Shown here: piece after piece, positions 1 to 7,918 of the stretch
Layout of the letters: every line of letters starts with the position of its first letter
How positions within the stretch are numbered: the stretch's first letter is position 1
NCBI GenBank assembly: GCA_025927935.1
Contig: JAICKM010000141.1
Location: 1 to 11,648, forward strand
Source of the DNA: Chloroflexia bacterium
GTDB lineage: Bacteria > Chloroflexota > Chloroflexia > QHBQ01 > JADMIH01
Direction of reading: 5' to 3'
Length of the DNA stretch: 11,648 nt
The notes under the pieces: model-generated
Database searches by the model: none
What the model saw: only the letters and a program-made list of their open reading frames with translations
What the model was told of the DNA's origin: nothing
Position numbers and translations under genes: made by a program

Positions 1-572
1 AGGGGCACCGCTGTGGTGAATGCCTCCACCAGTTCCCGCGCCTCCGCGTCGAGATCGAGGCTGAACATGGTCCGCCCGATGATGTTGAAAGCCAGGCTCA
101 ACATCTCGACGTTCGCGTCCAGCACGGTCCCACGTGCGCCGCTATGTGCCCAGCGGGCCAGCATAGCGTCGACCGATTCCGCGATGGCCCCGGCGTATTG
201 AGGCACAGCCCTGGGCGTAAAGGCGGGCTGGATCAGGCGGCGCTGGCGCTGCCAGGACTCGCCCTCGTTGGTCAGCAGGCCCAGGCCGGTGAGCAGCTTG
301 AGCGGCTCATAGCCGCGCCCGCGGCTGTAGTTTTGCCGGTTGTCGATCAGCACGTGGCGGATGTAGTCGGGGTGAGCCACGGTGTGGGCGATGTAGGGAC
401 CGAGTTGCAGCCGCACGATGTCGCCGTATTGCCGCCAGTTGTCGAAGTTGTATTGCAGTTGGCCTTTGCGCTGTAGCGCGACGAAATTGCCCAGCAAGGG
501 GAGTCCCGGCGGCTGCGGCGCGGCCCGGTGTGGCGGCGCGGCGGTGCGCTGCAGCGGCGTCATGGCGCCCAT
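1..572 (-). CDS. Cytochrome P450, N-terminal part (3' end outside window)
   Basis: This is a heme-thiolate monooxygenase, probably soluble, with substrate unknown. Read from the ATG at 572, the frame stays open for 190 codons to the window edge. It begins with a Pro-rich stretch and the typical P450 entry PPGLPLLGN (residues 21-29), with no membrane anchor before it. Residues 49-75 fit the beta-1 region (YGDIVRLQLGPY...). The C-helix WxxxR motif that contacts a heme propionate is W107-R111 within ESWQRQRRLIQPAF. The I-helix, ExxR and heme-Cys loop lie beyond the edge, so completeness cannot be judged. An AG-rich stretch (GAGAGAGGA) lies about 9 bases upstream of the ATG; a second ATG at 563 is possible. 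The gene lies downstream of aroC on the same strand but seems to have its own promoter, so I do not count it as part of the aromatic operon. The family is clear; the subfamily is not. Confidence 0.88.
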   Translation of the reverse strand, partial: MGAMTPLQRTAAPPHRAAPQPPGLPLLGNFVALQRKGQLQYNFDNWRQYGDIVRLQLGPYIAHTVAHPDYIRHVLIDNRQNYSRGRGYEPLKLLTGLGLLTNEGESWQRQRRLIQPAFTPRAVPQYAGAIAESVDAMLARWAHSGARGTVLDANVEMLSLAFNIIGRTMFSLDLDAEARELVEAFTTAVP

Positions 573-632
573 ACGACCCTGTCCTCTCTCCCCCCGGTAC
601 CTGTGCAATTGCTCGATAAGCCCCTTGTCCCG

Positions 633-708
633 TGTCACTCTGAGCGGAGCGAAGAGTCTCGTCTCGTGTGAGTACAAGACGAGATGCTTCACTGCGTTCA
701 GCATGACA
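633..708. repeat. 76-bp inverted-repeat element, copy 1
   Basis: Two 32-bp arms (633-664 and 677-708) flank a 12-base loop. The left arm starts TGTCACTCTGAGCGGAG and the right arm ends GCGTTCAGCATGACA; by eye 25 of 32 positions pair. The reverse complement of this copy aligns closely with the element at 2010-2086, including the loop, so the two are the same family in opposite orientation. It contains no ORF. In transcripts it would form a long hairpin between aroC and the P450 gene. It resembles a MITE- or REP-like non-autonomous element. Confidence 0.8.
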
Positions 709-776
709 ACGGGGACGTGCGGCGCTACGCCGTCAGGCAGCAGGGCAGACGAAATCGCGATCCTGCCTGCCCATCC

Positions 777-806
777 ATTCTAGCAAGGAGCGCACAAATC
801 CGTCAA
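777..806 (-). promoter_or_regulatory. Candidate promoter for the P450 gene
   Basis: On the minus strand, TTGACG (806-801) and TAGAAT (782-777) are separated by 18 bases, and TGC precedes the -10, giving an extended -10. Each hexamer matches the sigma-70 consensus at 5 of 6 positions. The aroC stop codon lies inside the -35 box. The predicted start near 770 gives a leader of about 200 nt that includes the inverted repeat at 633-708. Inferred from sequence only. Confidence 0.45.
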
Positions 807-1969
807 CTCGTCCCGGCGCCCTCGGCCTCCGCGGGTTCCGGGTCGAAGTGCGGATACGCGGGCAGCGGCCAGCGCTCCAGCATTTCTGCCAGGCTGTCGC
901 CGCCCAGTTTTTCGTGCAGGGCCTCGGCCAGCACCCAGGCCACCATCGCCTCGCCCACGACGCCCGCCGCGGGCACGGCGCAAAAGTCGGAACGCTGGTA
1001 GGTCGTCGGCGTTTCCTCGCCGGTCGCCATATCGACCGTGGTCAGCGGCTTAATCGTGGTCGAGATCGGCTTCATCGCGGCGCGCACAATCAGCGGCAGG
1101 CCGGTGGTCACGCCGCCCTCCAGGCCGCCGGATCGATTCGTGCGCCGGTAGGGGCCGTCCGGCCCGGCGTAGATCTGATCGTGGACCTCGCGCCCGCTGT
1201 GCGTGCTGTTTTCGAAGGCCGGACCGATTTCCACGCCCTTGATGGCCTGGATGCTCATCACGGCGCCCGCCAGGCGGCCGTCGAGCTTGCGATCATAATG
1301 CACATAGCTGCCCAGGCCCACCGGCAGCCCCGTGGCCCAGACGGTGAAGACGCCGCCAATGGTGTCGCCGGTGCGCCGCGCGTTGTCCACCAGGCCGCGC
1401 ATAGCCTCCGTCGCCACCGGATCGGGGCAGCGCATCTCGGAGGCTTCGGTGGCTTCAAGCAGGCTCGCCGGGTCGCCTTCGGGGATGGTCGCCGTGACGC
1501 TGCCGACCGAGTTGACGTAGCTGCCGACCTGGATGCCGAACTGGCCCAGCAGGGCGCGCGCCACCGCTCCGGCCGCCACGCGGGCCGCTGTCTCACGGGC
1601 GCTGCTGCGCTCCAGCGCCAGGCGCATGTCGGGCAGGCGGTACTTGGTCGCCCCGACAAGGTCGGCGTGGCCGGGGCGCGGCGCAGTCAGGCGCGGCTGG
1701 GCGCGCTTCTGCTGGTTGGCGTAGTCGCGGTTCTCGATGCGGAAAACAATCGGCCCGCCGGTGGTCACGCCCTCGTGGACGCCGCCCAGTACCTCGACGG
1801 CATCCTTTTCGATGCGCATGCGCCCGCCCCGCCCGTAGCCGCCCTGGCGGCGCACGAGGTCGGCATTAATGGCCTCTTCCGGCAGCGGCAGCCCGGCGGG
1901 CATACCCTCGATGATCACGGTCAGGGCGGGGCCATGGGACTCGCCGCCCGTGAGGAAACGGTGTAACAC
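803..1969 (-). CDS. aroC: Chorismate synthase
   Basis: Catalyses anti-1,4-elimination of phosphate from EPSP to give chorismate, the last step of the common aromatic pathway; the family needs reduced FMN. The 388 residues match normal family length. Signature segments appear in order: GGESHGPAL (8-16), RRQGGYGRGGRM (40-51), PRPGHADL (97-104), the flavin/substrate segment RSSARETAAR (121-130), then IGGVFTV, KLDGRLAGAVMSIQAIKGVEIG-type sequence, and NRSGGLEGG. The start is GTG at 1969, chosen because the family begins with a short lead into FLTxGESHG and because GAGGGAAG (1983-1976) sits 6 bases upstream. It is the last gene of the trp/aro cluster, but an inverted repeat in the 131-bp gap separates it from aroE. 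It may be read through from the T-box promoter; I see no clear promoter of its own. Its TGA overlaps the -35 box of the putative P450 promoter. Confidence 0.97.
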   Translation of the reverse strand: MLHRFLTGGESHGPALTVIIEGMPAGLPLPEEAINADLVRRQGGYGRGGRMRIEKDAVEVLGGVHEGVTTGGPIVFRIENRDYANQQKRAQPRLTAPRPGHADLVGATKYRLPDMRLALERSSARETAARVAAGAVARALLGQFGIQVGSYVNSVGSVTATIPEGDPASLLEATEASEMRCPDPVATEAMRGLVDNARRTGDTIGGVFTVWATGLPVGLGSYVHYDRKLDGRLAGAVMSIQAIKGVEIGPAFENSTHSGREVHDQIYAGPDGPYRRTNRSGGLEGGVTTGLPLIVRAAMKPISTTIKPLTTVDMATGEETPTTYQRSDFCAVPAAGVVGEAMVAWVLAEALHEKLGGDSLAEMLERWPLPAYPHFDPEPAEAEGAGTS

Positions 1970-2009
1970 GTCAGACTTCCCTCGATTCAGTAGTTGGTCA
2001 ACGGAGATC

Positions 2010-2086
2010 CGTCATTCGGAGCGCAGTGAAGAATCTCCGTCTTGTATCCGCACGAGACGAGACTCTTCGCTGCGCTCAGCGTGACA
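2010..2086. repeat. 76-bp inverted-repeat element, copy 2 (inverted relative to copy 1)
   Basis: The left arm at about 2010-2042 begins CGTCATTCGGAGCGCAG; the right arm is 2055-2086 and ends CGCTCAGCGTGACA; the loop is TGTATCCGCACG. Compared with the reverse complement of copy 1, the right arm matches at 30 of 32 positions and the loop at about 9 of 12. The element fills most of the gap between aroE and aroC, inside what is otherwise a tightly packed operon, and could act as a transcript-processing or attenuation hairpin there. Confidence 0.8.
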
Positions 2087-2100
2087 AGGTCCGTGCCGTT

Positions 2101-2946
2101 CTATTCGGTGTGTTGGGCGGCCAGCGCCTGCTCAGCCGCCGCGCGCATAATCGGCACAGGGGCCGGTTGCCCGGTCCAGAGCGTGAAAGCCTCCGCCCCC
2201 TGCCCTACCAGCATGCCCAGCCCACCCGCAGTGCGGCACCCGGCCGCCGCCGCGCGGGCCAGCAGCCTGGTTTGCGCCGGGCGGTAGACCAGGTCATAGA
2301 CAAACAGATCGGCGGGCAGCGGCACAGCCGGCGGCAGCGGATCCTCCGCTGTACGCGGCCACATGCCCAGCGGCGTGCAGTTGACTAGCAACCGCGCCCC
2401 GGCCAGCCACCCCCCGACGACCGGCGACTCCAGCGCCGCCGGGATGATCGCCCCACCCGCCGGAAGCGAGTCGCGCAGTTGGGCGGCCTGCGCCGCGCGC
2501 CGGGCGACCACGACGACTTCCCAGCCCTGCCGCGCCAGCGCCCAGACGACCGCCCGCGCCGATCCCCCCGCGCCGAGCACCACGGCCCGGCCCGGACTCG
2601 CCTGCACCGGCAACTGGGCCGCCAGGTCGGCGGCGAACCCGGCGACATCCGTATTGTACCCCGCCAAGCGCCCGGCTTCCACCCGTACCGTATTGACCGC
2701 GCCCAGCGCCGCCGCGTCCCCGTGCAACTCGTCCACCAGCGGGGCGATAGCGGTCTTGTAGGGCACGGTCACGTTGCAGCCCAGCCACTCGCCGCCCCGC
2801 AACGCGGCAACCTGGTCCGGCAGCGCGCTTTCGGGGATGTCCAGCAGTTCATAGCGATAGGACAGCCCCAGCGCGGCAAACGCCGCGTCCTGCATGGGCG
2901 GGGAGAGGCTGTGGCCCAGGGGGTGGCCGATCAGTCCGACACGCAT
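2101..2946 (-). CDS. aroE: Shikimate dehydrogenase (NADP+)
   Basis: Reduces 3-dehydroshikimate to shikimate with NADPH in the cytosol. The 281 residues are typical. The N-terminal substrate domain has GHPLGHSLSP (7-16, with the SxS serines S13 and S15), NVTVPYK (58-64, catalytic K64) and YNTDVAGF (97-104, catalytic D100). The nucleotide domain has the Rossmann loop LGAGGSAR (124-131), then VNCTPLGMWP and a closing GMLVGQGAEAF segment that completes the active site. The ATG at 2946 lies inside the end of aroA (16-base overlap, different frame), directly after a G-rich stretch in the aroA 3' end, so translation is probably coupled. Key residues are intact. The homologue YdiB (quinate/shikimate) cannot be fully excluded, but operon context favours AroE. 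Confidence 0.96.
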   Translation of the reverse strand: MRVGLIGHPLGHSLSPPMQDAAFAALGLSYRYELLDIPESALPDQVAALRGGEWLGCNVTVPYKTAIAPLVDELHGDAAALGAVNTVRVEAGRLAGYNTDVAGFAADLAAQLPVQASPGRAVVLGAGGSARAVVWALARQGWEVVVVARRAAQAAQLRDSLPAGGAIIPAALESPVVGGWLAGARLLVNCTPLGMWPRTAEDPLPPAVPLPADLFVYDLVYRPAQTRLLARAAAAGCRTAGGLGMLVGQGAEAFTLWTGQPAPVPIMRAAAEQALAAQHTE

Positions 2947-4319
2947 TCCGCCCCCAGCGCGGCCAGCGCCGCCGCGAAGCCCGGATAGCTGTCGTCGATA
3001 CAGGCGGAACCCTGGATCACCGTCTCGCCCTCGGCGACGAGTCCGGCCACGGCCAAGGCCATCGCCAGCCGGTGATCGCCGTGGCTGCTGACTGCCGCGC
3101 CGTGCAGCGGGGTCGGGCCATAGACGCGGAAGCCGTCGGGCAGCGGCTCGATCCGCGCCCCCAGCTTGCCCAACTCCTCAGCCACGGTGGCGATGCGGTC
3201 CGTCTCCTTGACGCGCAACTCGGCAGCGTCGCGCACCTCGGTGACGCCCTCGGCCTGGGTCGCCGCGACGGCCAGCACCGGCAACTCATCGATGAGCCGC
3301 GGGATCAGCGCCCCGGCGATCCCTGTGCCCCGCAGCGGGCGCGCGCTCACGATCAGGTCCGCGACCGGCTCGCCGTGCTCTTCACGCGGCGCGGCCTCCT
3401 GGATCTCCGCGCCCATGGCCCGCAGCACGTCGATCACGCCGGTCCGGGTCGGGTTGACCCCTACCCCATCCAGCCGGATCTCCGTGCCGGGCACAATCGC
3501 CCCCGCACAGAGGAGAAAAGCTGCTGAGGATATGTCGCCTGGCACTGTGATCGTCAGAGGTTGCAGCGCAGATCGGGTGACGCTGATCGCGCCCGGTGTG
3601 CCCGTATCGACCGGCACGCCCATCGCCGCCAGCATGCGCTCGGTATGGTCGCGGCTGGGGCTGGACTCGCGCACCGTGGTCGTGCCGTCCGCGAACAGCC
3701 CGGCCAGCAGCAAGGCCGACTTGATCTGCGCGCTGGGCACGGGCGTCGCGTACTCAATGCCGCGCAGGCCGCCACCCTGGATGCTCAGCGGCGCGAGTTT
3801 GCCGCCCTGGCGGCCCAGGATCGTGGTGCCCATACGACGCAGCGGCTCGGCCACGCGGGCCATGGGCCGGCGGCGCAACTGGGCGTTGCAGTCGAGCATG
3901 CTGTAGAAAGGCAGCCCGGCCAGGATGCCCGACAGCAGGCGCATGGTCGTCCCCGACCCGCCGCAGAACAGCGGGCGATCCGGTTCGATCAGGCCATCAG
4001 GGCCGTGCCCCTCCACGACCACCTCTTCCCAGCTATATATGACCGGCACGCCCAGCGCGCGCACGATCTGCAACGTCGAGAGGCAGTCGTTAGCCGGGAG
4101 GAAGCCGCGGATGCGCGTGGTGCCCGTGGCGAGCGCCCCGAACAGCGCGGCGCGATGGGAGATCGACTTATCCCCAGGGATGATCACACGCCCGGCCAGA
4201 CGCCCGGCGCGGCCTCGGATACGTAGTACCCCCGCCGTGCCGCCCGGCCCGGTGTCCGGCTCCTGAGCGGTGGGCATCGGCGGAAGCAGATCGGCAGGCT
4301 GCTCGGTCACCGCCGTCAC
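2931..4319 (-). CDS. aroA: 3-phosphoshikimate 1-carboxyvinyltransferase (EPSP synthase)
   Basis: Transfers the enolpyruvyl group of PEP to shikimate-3-phosphate. The 462-residue protein has the two-domain inside-out barrel signatures: [10 protein letters not shown] (48-57, K51 in the PEP/S3P site), [10 protein letters not shown] (120-129), RRRPMARV (149-156), [12 protein letters not shown] (196-207), IDELPVLA (catalytic Asp), [17 protein letters not shown] and [12 protein letters not shown]. The Gly in the GSGTT loop is kept, unlike the Ala of glyphosate-tolerant CP4-type enzymes, so ordinary inhibitor sensitivity is expected; that is inference. The start is GTG at 4319, giving a GTGA overlap with the aroF stop. 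It leaves about 30 extra low-complexity residues (Pro/Thr/Gly rich) before the conserved core. An ATG at residue 15 is an alternative start, but it lacks a good ribosome site. Confidence 0.96.
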   Translation of the reverse strand: MTAVTEQPADLLPPMPTAQEPDTGPGGTAGVLRIRGRAGRLAGRVIIPGDKSISHRAALFGALATGTTRIRGFLPANDCLSTLQIVRALGVPVIYSWEEVVVEGHGPDGLIEPDRPLFCGGSGTTMRLLSGILAGLPFYSMLDCNAQLRRRPMARVAEPLRRMGTTILGRQGGKLAPLSIQGGGLRGIEYATPVPSAQIKSALLLAGLFADGTTTVRESSPSRDHTERMLAAMGVPVDTGTPGAISVTRSALQPLTITVPGDISSAAFLLCAGAIVPGTEIRLDGVGVNPTRTGVIDVLRAMGAEIQEAAPREEHGEPVADLIVSARPLRGTGIAGALIPRLIDELPVLAVAATQAEGVTEVRDAAELRVKETDRIATVAEELGKLGARIEPLPDGFRVYGPTPLHGAAVSSHGDHRLAMALAVAGLVAEGETVIQGSACIDDSYPGFAAALAALGAECVSD

Positions 4320-5356
4320 CCCGCTGCCGCGACGGGCACCTGGGCCACGTCGCGGCCAATCGCCCGGCTCACCCGGCGCAACTCTTCGATCAGCGCCGCG
4401 CAGCGGTCCGGGCGCAAGGACTGCGCGCCGTCTGATAGCGCTTCTTCAGGCCGCTGATGAACCTCGACGATTAGACCGTCGGCGCCCGCCGCCACCGCCG
4501 CCCGCGCGATCGGCCCCACCAGGTCCCAGCGCCCGGTGCCGTGGCTTGGGTCCGCCACGACCGGCAGATGAGTCAGCAACTTCAGCATGGGGATGGCGTT
4601 TACGTCGAAGGTGTAGCGGGTGGACGGTTCGAAGGTGCGGATGCCGCGCTCGCAGACCACGACGTTGCGGTTACCCTGGCTGAGGATGTACTCGGCGGCC
4701 AGCAGCAGTTCTTCGAGCGTGCTGCTCATGCCGCGCTTCAGCAGCACCGGCTTGGGCTGCTGGCCCACGGCTTCCAGCAGGCGGTAATTCTGCATGTTGC
4801 GCGTGCCGATCTGCAACATGTCGGCATACTGCGCCACCAGACCGACTTCCTCGGTACCCATCACCTCGGTGACAATCGCCATGCCGTACTTCTCGCGCAC
4901 CTCGGCCAGGATCTGCAAGCCACTTTCGCCCATGCCCTGGAAGGCGTAGGGCGAGGTGCGCGGCTTGAAGGCGCCGCCGCGGAAGATGCGCACGCCCAGT
5001 TCGTGCAGCATCGCCGCCAGTTCCATCGTCTGGGCGCGGCTCTCCACCGAACACGGCCCGGCCATGAACACCACGTCCTTGCCGCCGATGGCCTGGTCGC
5101 CCACCTGCACAATCGTGTCGTTGGGTTGGAAGTCCCGGCTCGCCAGCTTATAGGGGGCCAGGATCGGCACGACCCTGTCCACCCCGCTCATCATCAGGAT
5201 CTCATCGGGGTTGATGCCCCGCTCATCGCCCAGCATACCGATACAGACCCGCTCGGTGCCCGCCGCCAGGACGGGTGTGTTGCCGAATTCGCGGATCCGG
5301 TCCATGACGTGCTCTACCTCGGCGTTATCGGCGCCGACCCGCATCACCACCAGCAT
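4316..5356 (-). CDS. aroF: DAHP synthase, type I-beta with N-terminal regulatory domain
   Basis: Condenses PEP and erythrose-4-phosphate to DAHP, the entry step of the shikimate pathway. The 346 residues divide into a ferredoxin-like regulatory domain (about 1-70, starting [17 protein letters not shown]) and a metal-dependent TIM barrel. Barrel motifs are AGPCSVES (99-106, metal ligand C102), [15 protein letters not shown] (127-141), IGTRNMQN (183-190), LLKRGM (205-210), DPSHGTG (269-275, H272), VEVH (297-300, E298) and SDGAQSL (308-314, D309). From memory these match the Thermotoga maritima enzyme position for position. That enzyme is inhibited by Tyr/Phe through the same N-terminal domain, so allosteric control is plausible here. 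AGAGGA lies 5 bases before the ATG. A small GC hairpin (5374-5387) sits in the 40-bp gap from trpG. aroG would be an equally valid symbol. Confidence 0.96.
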   Translation of the reverse strand: MLVVMRVGADNAEVEHVMDRIREFGNTPVLAAGTERVCIGMLGDERGINPDEILMMSGVDRVVPILAPYKLASRDFQPNDTIVQVGDQAIGGKDVVFMAGPCSVESRAQTMELAAMLHELGVRIFRGGAFKPRTSPYAFQGMGESGLQILAEVREKYGMAIVTEVMGTEEVGLVAQYADMLQIGTRNMQNYRLLEAVGQQPKPVLLKRGMSSTLEELLLAAEYILSQGNRNVVVCERGIRTFEPSTRYTFDVNAIPMLKLLTHLPVVADPSHGTGRWDLVGPIARAAVAAGADGLIVEVHQRPEEALSDGAQSLRPDRCAALIEELRRVSRAIGRDVAQVPVAAAG

Positions 5357-5396
5357 TGTCGTCCTCTTTTCCGGGCGCGCACGCGCCGCCCACTGC

Positions 5397-5966
5397 TTAG
5401 CCCAGCATTTCCAGGTAGTTTTGCAACAGCCGCTTACCGCCCTCGGTCATGATCGACTCCGGGTGGAATTGCACGCCTTCGATGGGCAACCGGCGGTGGC
5501 GCACGCCCATGATGAGACCGTCTTCGGTCCAGGCGGTGATTTCGAGATCGGGCGGGCACGTGTCCCGATCGATGACCAGGGAATGGTAGCGGGTGGCCTG
5601 GAAGGGATTCGGCAGCCCGGCAAACAGGCCCTGGCCGTTGTGATAGATGGCCGAGGTCTTGCCGTGTACCGGCTCCGGTGCGCGGACGATCCGCCCGCCG
5701 AACAGTTGCCCGATGCACTGGTGCCCCAGGCAGACGCCGAGCACCGGCCGCACCGCGCCCAGCGCCTCAATCGCCGCCAGCGAGACCCCGGCCTCGTCGG
5801 GCGTGCCCGGCCCCGGCGAGACGATCAACCCGGCAGGCGGCGTTGCCTGCACGTCGTCCACGCAGATGGCGTCGTTGCGGGCCACCTGAACCTCGGCGCC
5901 CAGTTCGCCCAGGTATTGATAGAGATTGTAGGTAAACGAATCGTAGTTATCGATCATGAGGATCAT
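5397..5966 (-). CDS. trpG: Anthranilate synthase component II (glutamine amidotransferase)
   Basis: Hydrolyses glutamine and channels ammonia to TrpE for anthranilate synthesis. The 189 residues are the usual length of a stand-alone class I (triad) amidotransferase subunit. Motifs are [12 protein letters not shown] (4-15), [11 protein letters not shown] (50-60, oxyanion region), GVCLGHQ (77-83, nucleophile C79) and FHPES (167-171, H168 and E170), so the triad is complete. The ATG at 5966 forms an ATGA overlap with the trpE stop, so translation is coupled and subunit amounts should be balanced. A nearby in-frame ATG (codon 4) is an alternative. It may double as PabA for p-aminobenzoate synthesis, as trpG products do in some bacteria; nothing here decides this. 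The Trp T-box upstream supports the trp name. Confidence 0.96.
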   Translation of the reverse strand: MILMIDNYDSFTYNLYQYLGELGAEVQVARNDAICVDDVQATPPAGLIVSPGPGTPDEAGVSLAAIEALGAVRPVLGVCLGHQCIGQLFGGRIVRAPEPVHGKTSAIYHNGQGLFAGLPNPFQATRYHSLVIDRDTCPPDLEITAWTEDGLIMGVRHRRLPIEGVQFHPESIMTEGGKRLLQNYLEMLG

Positions 5967-7540
5967 CGCGCACCTCGCTCGGCCAGGTCGAGGGCCACCA
6001 TCAGCGCCCGCGCCTTGTTCTCGGATTCCTGCCGCTCCGTGGCGGGCACGCTGTCGGCCACGATGCCCGCGCCCGCCTGCACGGTCGCCACGCCGTCGCG
6101 CAGCATGATCGTGCGGATCGTGATCGCCATGTCCATGTTGCCGCTTGCGCTGAGATAGCCGACTGCGCCGCCATAGGCACCGCGCGCATCGGCCTCCAAC
6201 TCGGAGATGATCTGCATCGCCCGCACCTTGGGTGCACCCGAGAGCGTTCCCGCCGGGAAGCAGGCGCGCAGCGCGTCCACCGCGTCCAGCCCGGCCCGCA
6301 GATCGCCCGCGACGTGCGAGACCAGGTGCATCACGTGGGAGTAGTGCTCGATCTCGAAGAGGATCGGCACGCGCACACTGCCGATAGTCGCCACGCGGCC
6401 GATGTCGTTGCGGCCCAGATCGACCAGCATCAGGTGTTCGGCGCGCTCCTTGGGGTCGGCGCTGAGCGCCGCGGCCAGGGTCGCGTCCTCGGCGGGCGAG
6501 GCACCGCGCGGGCGCGTCCCGGCGATGGGGTGGGTTGCCACCTGGCCGTCGCGCACCTGCACCAGCATCTCCGGCGACGCGCCGACGAGTTGGAAGCCGC
6601 CCAGTTGCAGGTAGAACATATAGGGCGAGGGGTTCAGCGAACGCAGCGCCCGGTAGATGGCGAAGGGCGCCGCCGTGGTCGGGCGGCTGAACCGCTGCGA
6701 CAGCACCACCTGGATGATGTCACCAGCCCGGATATGCTCCTTGCCGCGCTCGACCATCGCCTCGTAGGCATCGGGCGTACAGTTGGATGTGGCTGCCGGG
6801 CCGGGCGCGGGCGCGGGTCCGGCGGCGATGGCCGGGACCTGCGCCGGGAGCGGCCCGCTCAACCGGGCGCACGCGCCGTCGATGCGGGCCACAGCCTCGT
6901 CATAGGCAGCGTCCACATCCCCGGCCAGCGAGGCCAGGCTGATCACCTGCATCATGCCGTAAGCGTGGTCGAAGGCGACGACGGTATCGTAGAGACCGAA
7001 CAGGGCCAAGGGCAGGCCGTGGGGATCGTGGGCCGCGGGCGGTACCGGCTCGAACGTGCCCGCTGTCTCATAGCTCAGGAAGCCGACCGCGCCGCCGGCA
7101 AAGGGCGGCAGCGGTTGGTGCCGCCCGGCGGGCGGCACCACGCGCCACGCCCGCGCCTGCCGCGCCAGCGCGCCGAGAGGATCGGGGTCGCCGGGCGGCA
7201 CCCGCAGCAGGCGGGACGGCGCGGCGCCCAGGAAGCTGTAGCGGCCCGGATGCTCGCCACCGTGCACGCTCTCCAGCAAGAAGCTGTAGCCCTGGTCCGT
7301 GTGCCCGGCCACCAGCTTCAGGTAGGCGGAGACCGGGGTGTCCAGGTCAGCATAGAGCCGCCGCACCAGCGGCACCAGCGGTTCGCCGCCCTGGCGAGCT
7401 TGCGTCCGTTCGGCGTCCGCCATGCGCCGCACCGTCTGCAAGTCGGGTACGATCATGCCTGGCCCGGTATCGGGACCGGCGCCGGACGCGGCGGTCGGAC
7501 CAGGTACGACTGTCACATCCCTATCGATGATTGTGCTCAT
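5963..7540 (-). CDS. trpE: Anthranilate synthase component I
   Basis: Converts chorismate and ammonia to anthranilate, the first committed step to tryptophan, as a complex with TrpG. The 525 residues comprise an N-terminal regulatory domain and a C-terminal chorismate-binding domain. LLES (88-91) followed by GRYSFLG is the Trp feedback-inhibition site. The catalytic domain shows YEAMVERGKEHIRAGDIIQVVLSQ-type sequence, PYMFYLQ, HPIAGTRPRG, DLGRNDIGRVA, AGTLSGAPKVRAM, GAVGYLS and AGAGIVADS. The ATG at 7540 has GGGAGG 5 bases upstream. About 30 weakly conserved residues precede the usual start of homology, and Met29 is an alternative. It is first in the operon, 31 bases after the T-box terminator, so control is dual: leader attenuation by uncharged tRNA-Trp and, by family inference, Trp feedback on the enzyme. 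PabB is the main alternative; the Trp leader argues against it. Confidence 0.96.
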   Translation of the reverse strand: MSTIIDRDVTVVPGPTAASGAGPDTGPGMIVPDLQTVRRMADAERTQARQGGEPLVPLVRRLYADLDTPVSAYLKLVAGHTDQGYSFLLESVHGGEHPGRYSFLGAAPSRLLRVPPGDPDPLGALARQARAWRVVPPAGRHQPLPPFAGGAVGFLSYETAGTFEPVPPAAHDPHGLPLALFGLYDTVVAFDHAYGMMQVISLASLAGDVDAAYDEAVARIDGACARLSGPLPAQVPAIAAGPAPAPGPAATSNCTPDAYEAMVERGKEHIRAGDIIQVVLSQRFSRPTTAAPFAIYRALRSLNPSPYMFYLQLGGFQLVGASPEMLVQVRDGQVATHPIAGTRPRGASPAEDATLAAALSADPKERAEHLMLVDLGRNDIGRVATIGSVRVPILFEIEHYSHVMHLVSHVAGDLRAGLDAVDALRACFPAGTLSGAPKVRAMQIISELEADARGAYGGAVGYLSASGNMDMAITIRTIMLRDGVATVQAGAGIVADSVPATERQESENKARALMVALDLAERGAR

Positions 7541-7570
7541 GTTGCCCTCCCGGCCCTAGCCGTCAGGAAT

Positions 7571-7912
7571 CAAAAAACCCCCGTCCCAGACATGGCGCAC
7601 AATTGCGCCAAAGGGACGAGGGCCATAGCCGCTCGTGGTGCCACCCTGATTCCGCCGCGGGCCATGCTTACGCAGGCCATCCGGCGGCACTCCGTGAGTA
7701 CCTAGTCGTCGCGGCGACTGCCGATACTCCGCTCCTGCTAACGGAAGAGTCTCCGGCGCCGTCTACTCGGCTTCACGGCCTTTCGGGGCGCAACTCCCAG
7801 CTCCATTCACCGCCGGCGCTGCCTCCGGATTCTCACCTGCGCCGGATCTCTGGGCGCTCGCTGCGGCGGGTACTAGTGCTGTTCGCTGTCTTTTGGGTTA
7901 TGTACTTTATCT
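7571..7912 (-). promoter_or_regulatory. Tryptophan T-box leader (tRNA-Trp-sensing attenuator)
   Basis: The leader senses uncharged tRNA-Trp and lets transcription continue into trpE. On the minus strand, Stem I has a lower helix (CCCAG 7854-7850 with CTGGG 7800-7796) and an upper 7-bp helix (CCGGCGC 7845-7839 with GCGCCGG 7819-7813). The apical loop contains GGTGAGA (7837-7831). The internal loop between the helices holds GAA followed by the specifier TGG (7805-7803) and a purine. After intervening hairpins comes the T-box AGGGTGGCACCACG (7647-7634). Its bulge TGGC (7643-7640) complements a GCCA tRNA end, which fits the G73 discriminator of bacterial tRNA-Trp. CGTCCCT (7618-7612) can pair either with the T-box (antiterminator) or with GGGACG (terminator). 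Boundaries of the middle helices were not folded. The class is secure; Trp specificity is very likely. Confidence 0.93.
7572..7622 (-). terminator. Regulated terminator of the T-box leader
   Basis: CCCTCGTCCC (7622-7613) pairs with GGGACGGGGG (7587-7578) with one G-U. The interior contains a second perfect hairpin (TGGCGCA 7610-7604 with TGCGCCA 7599-7593), and six Ts follow (7577-7572). The 5' arm is shared with the antiterminator, so the structure is conditional. Confidence 0.92.
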
Positions 7913-7918
7913 ACAAAA

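Noticed and set aside
848..1966. A 372-codon plus-strand open frame opposite aroC
   Set aside because: It is antisense to a clear chorismate synthase. Its His/Arg/Ala-rich composition is typical of frames opposite GC-rich genes, and no domain is recognisable.
6314..7705. A 463-codon plus-strand open frame opposite trpE and the T-box
   Set aside because: It is a mirror of trpE codon structure, runs through the T-box terminator, and has no ribosome site or recognisable motif.
7571..7912. Classical trp leader-peptide attenuator
   Set aside because: There is no short ORF with tandem Trp codons. The AGGGTGG motif and its antiterminator partner CGTCCCT identify a T-box instead.
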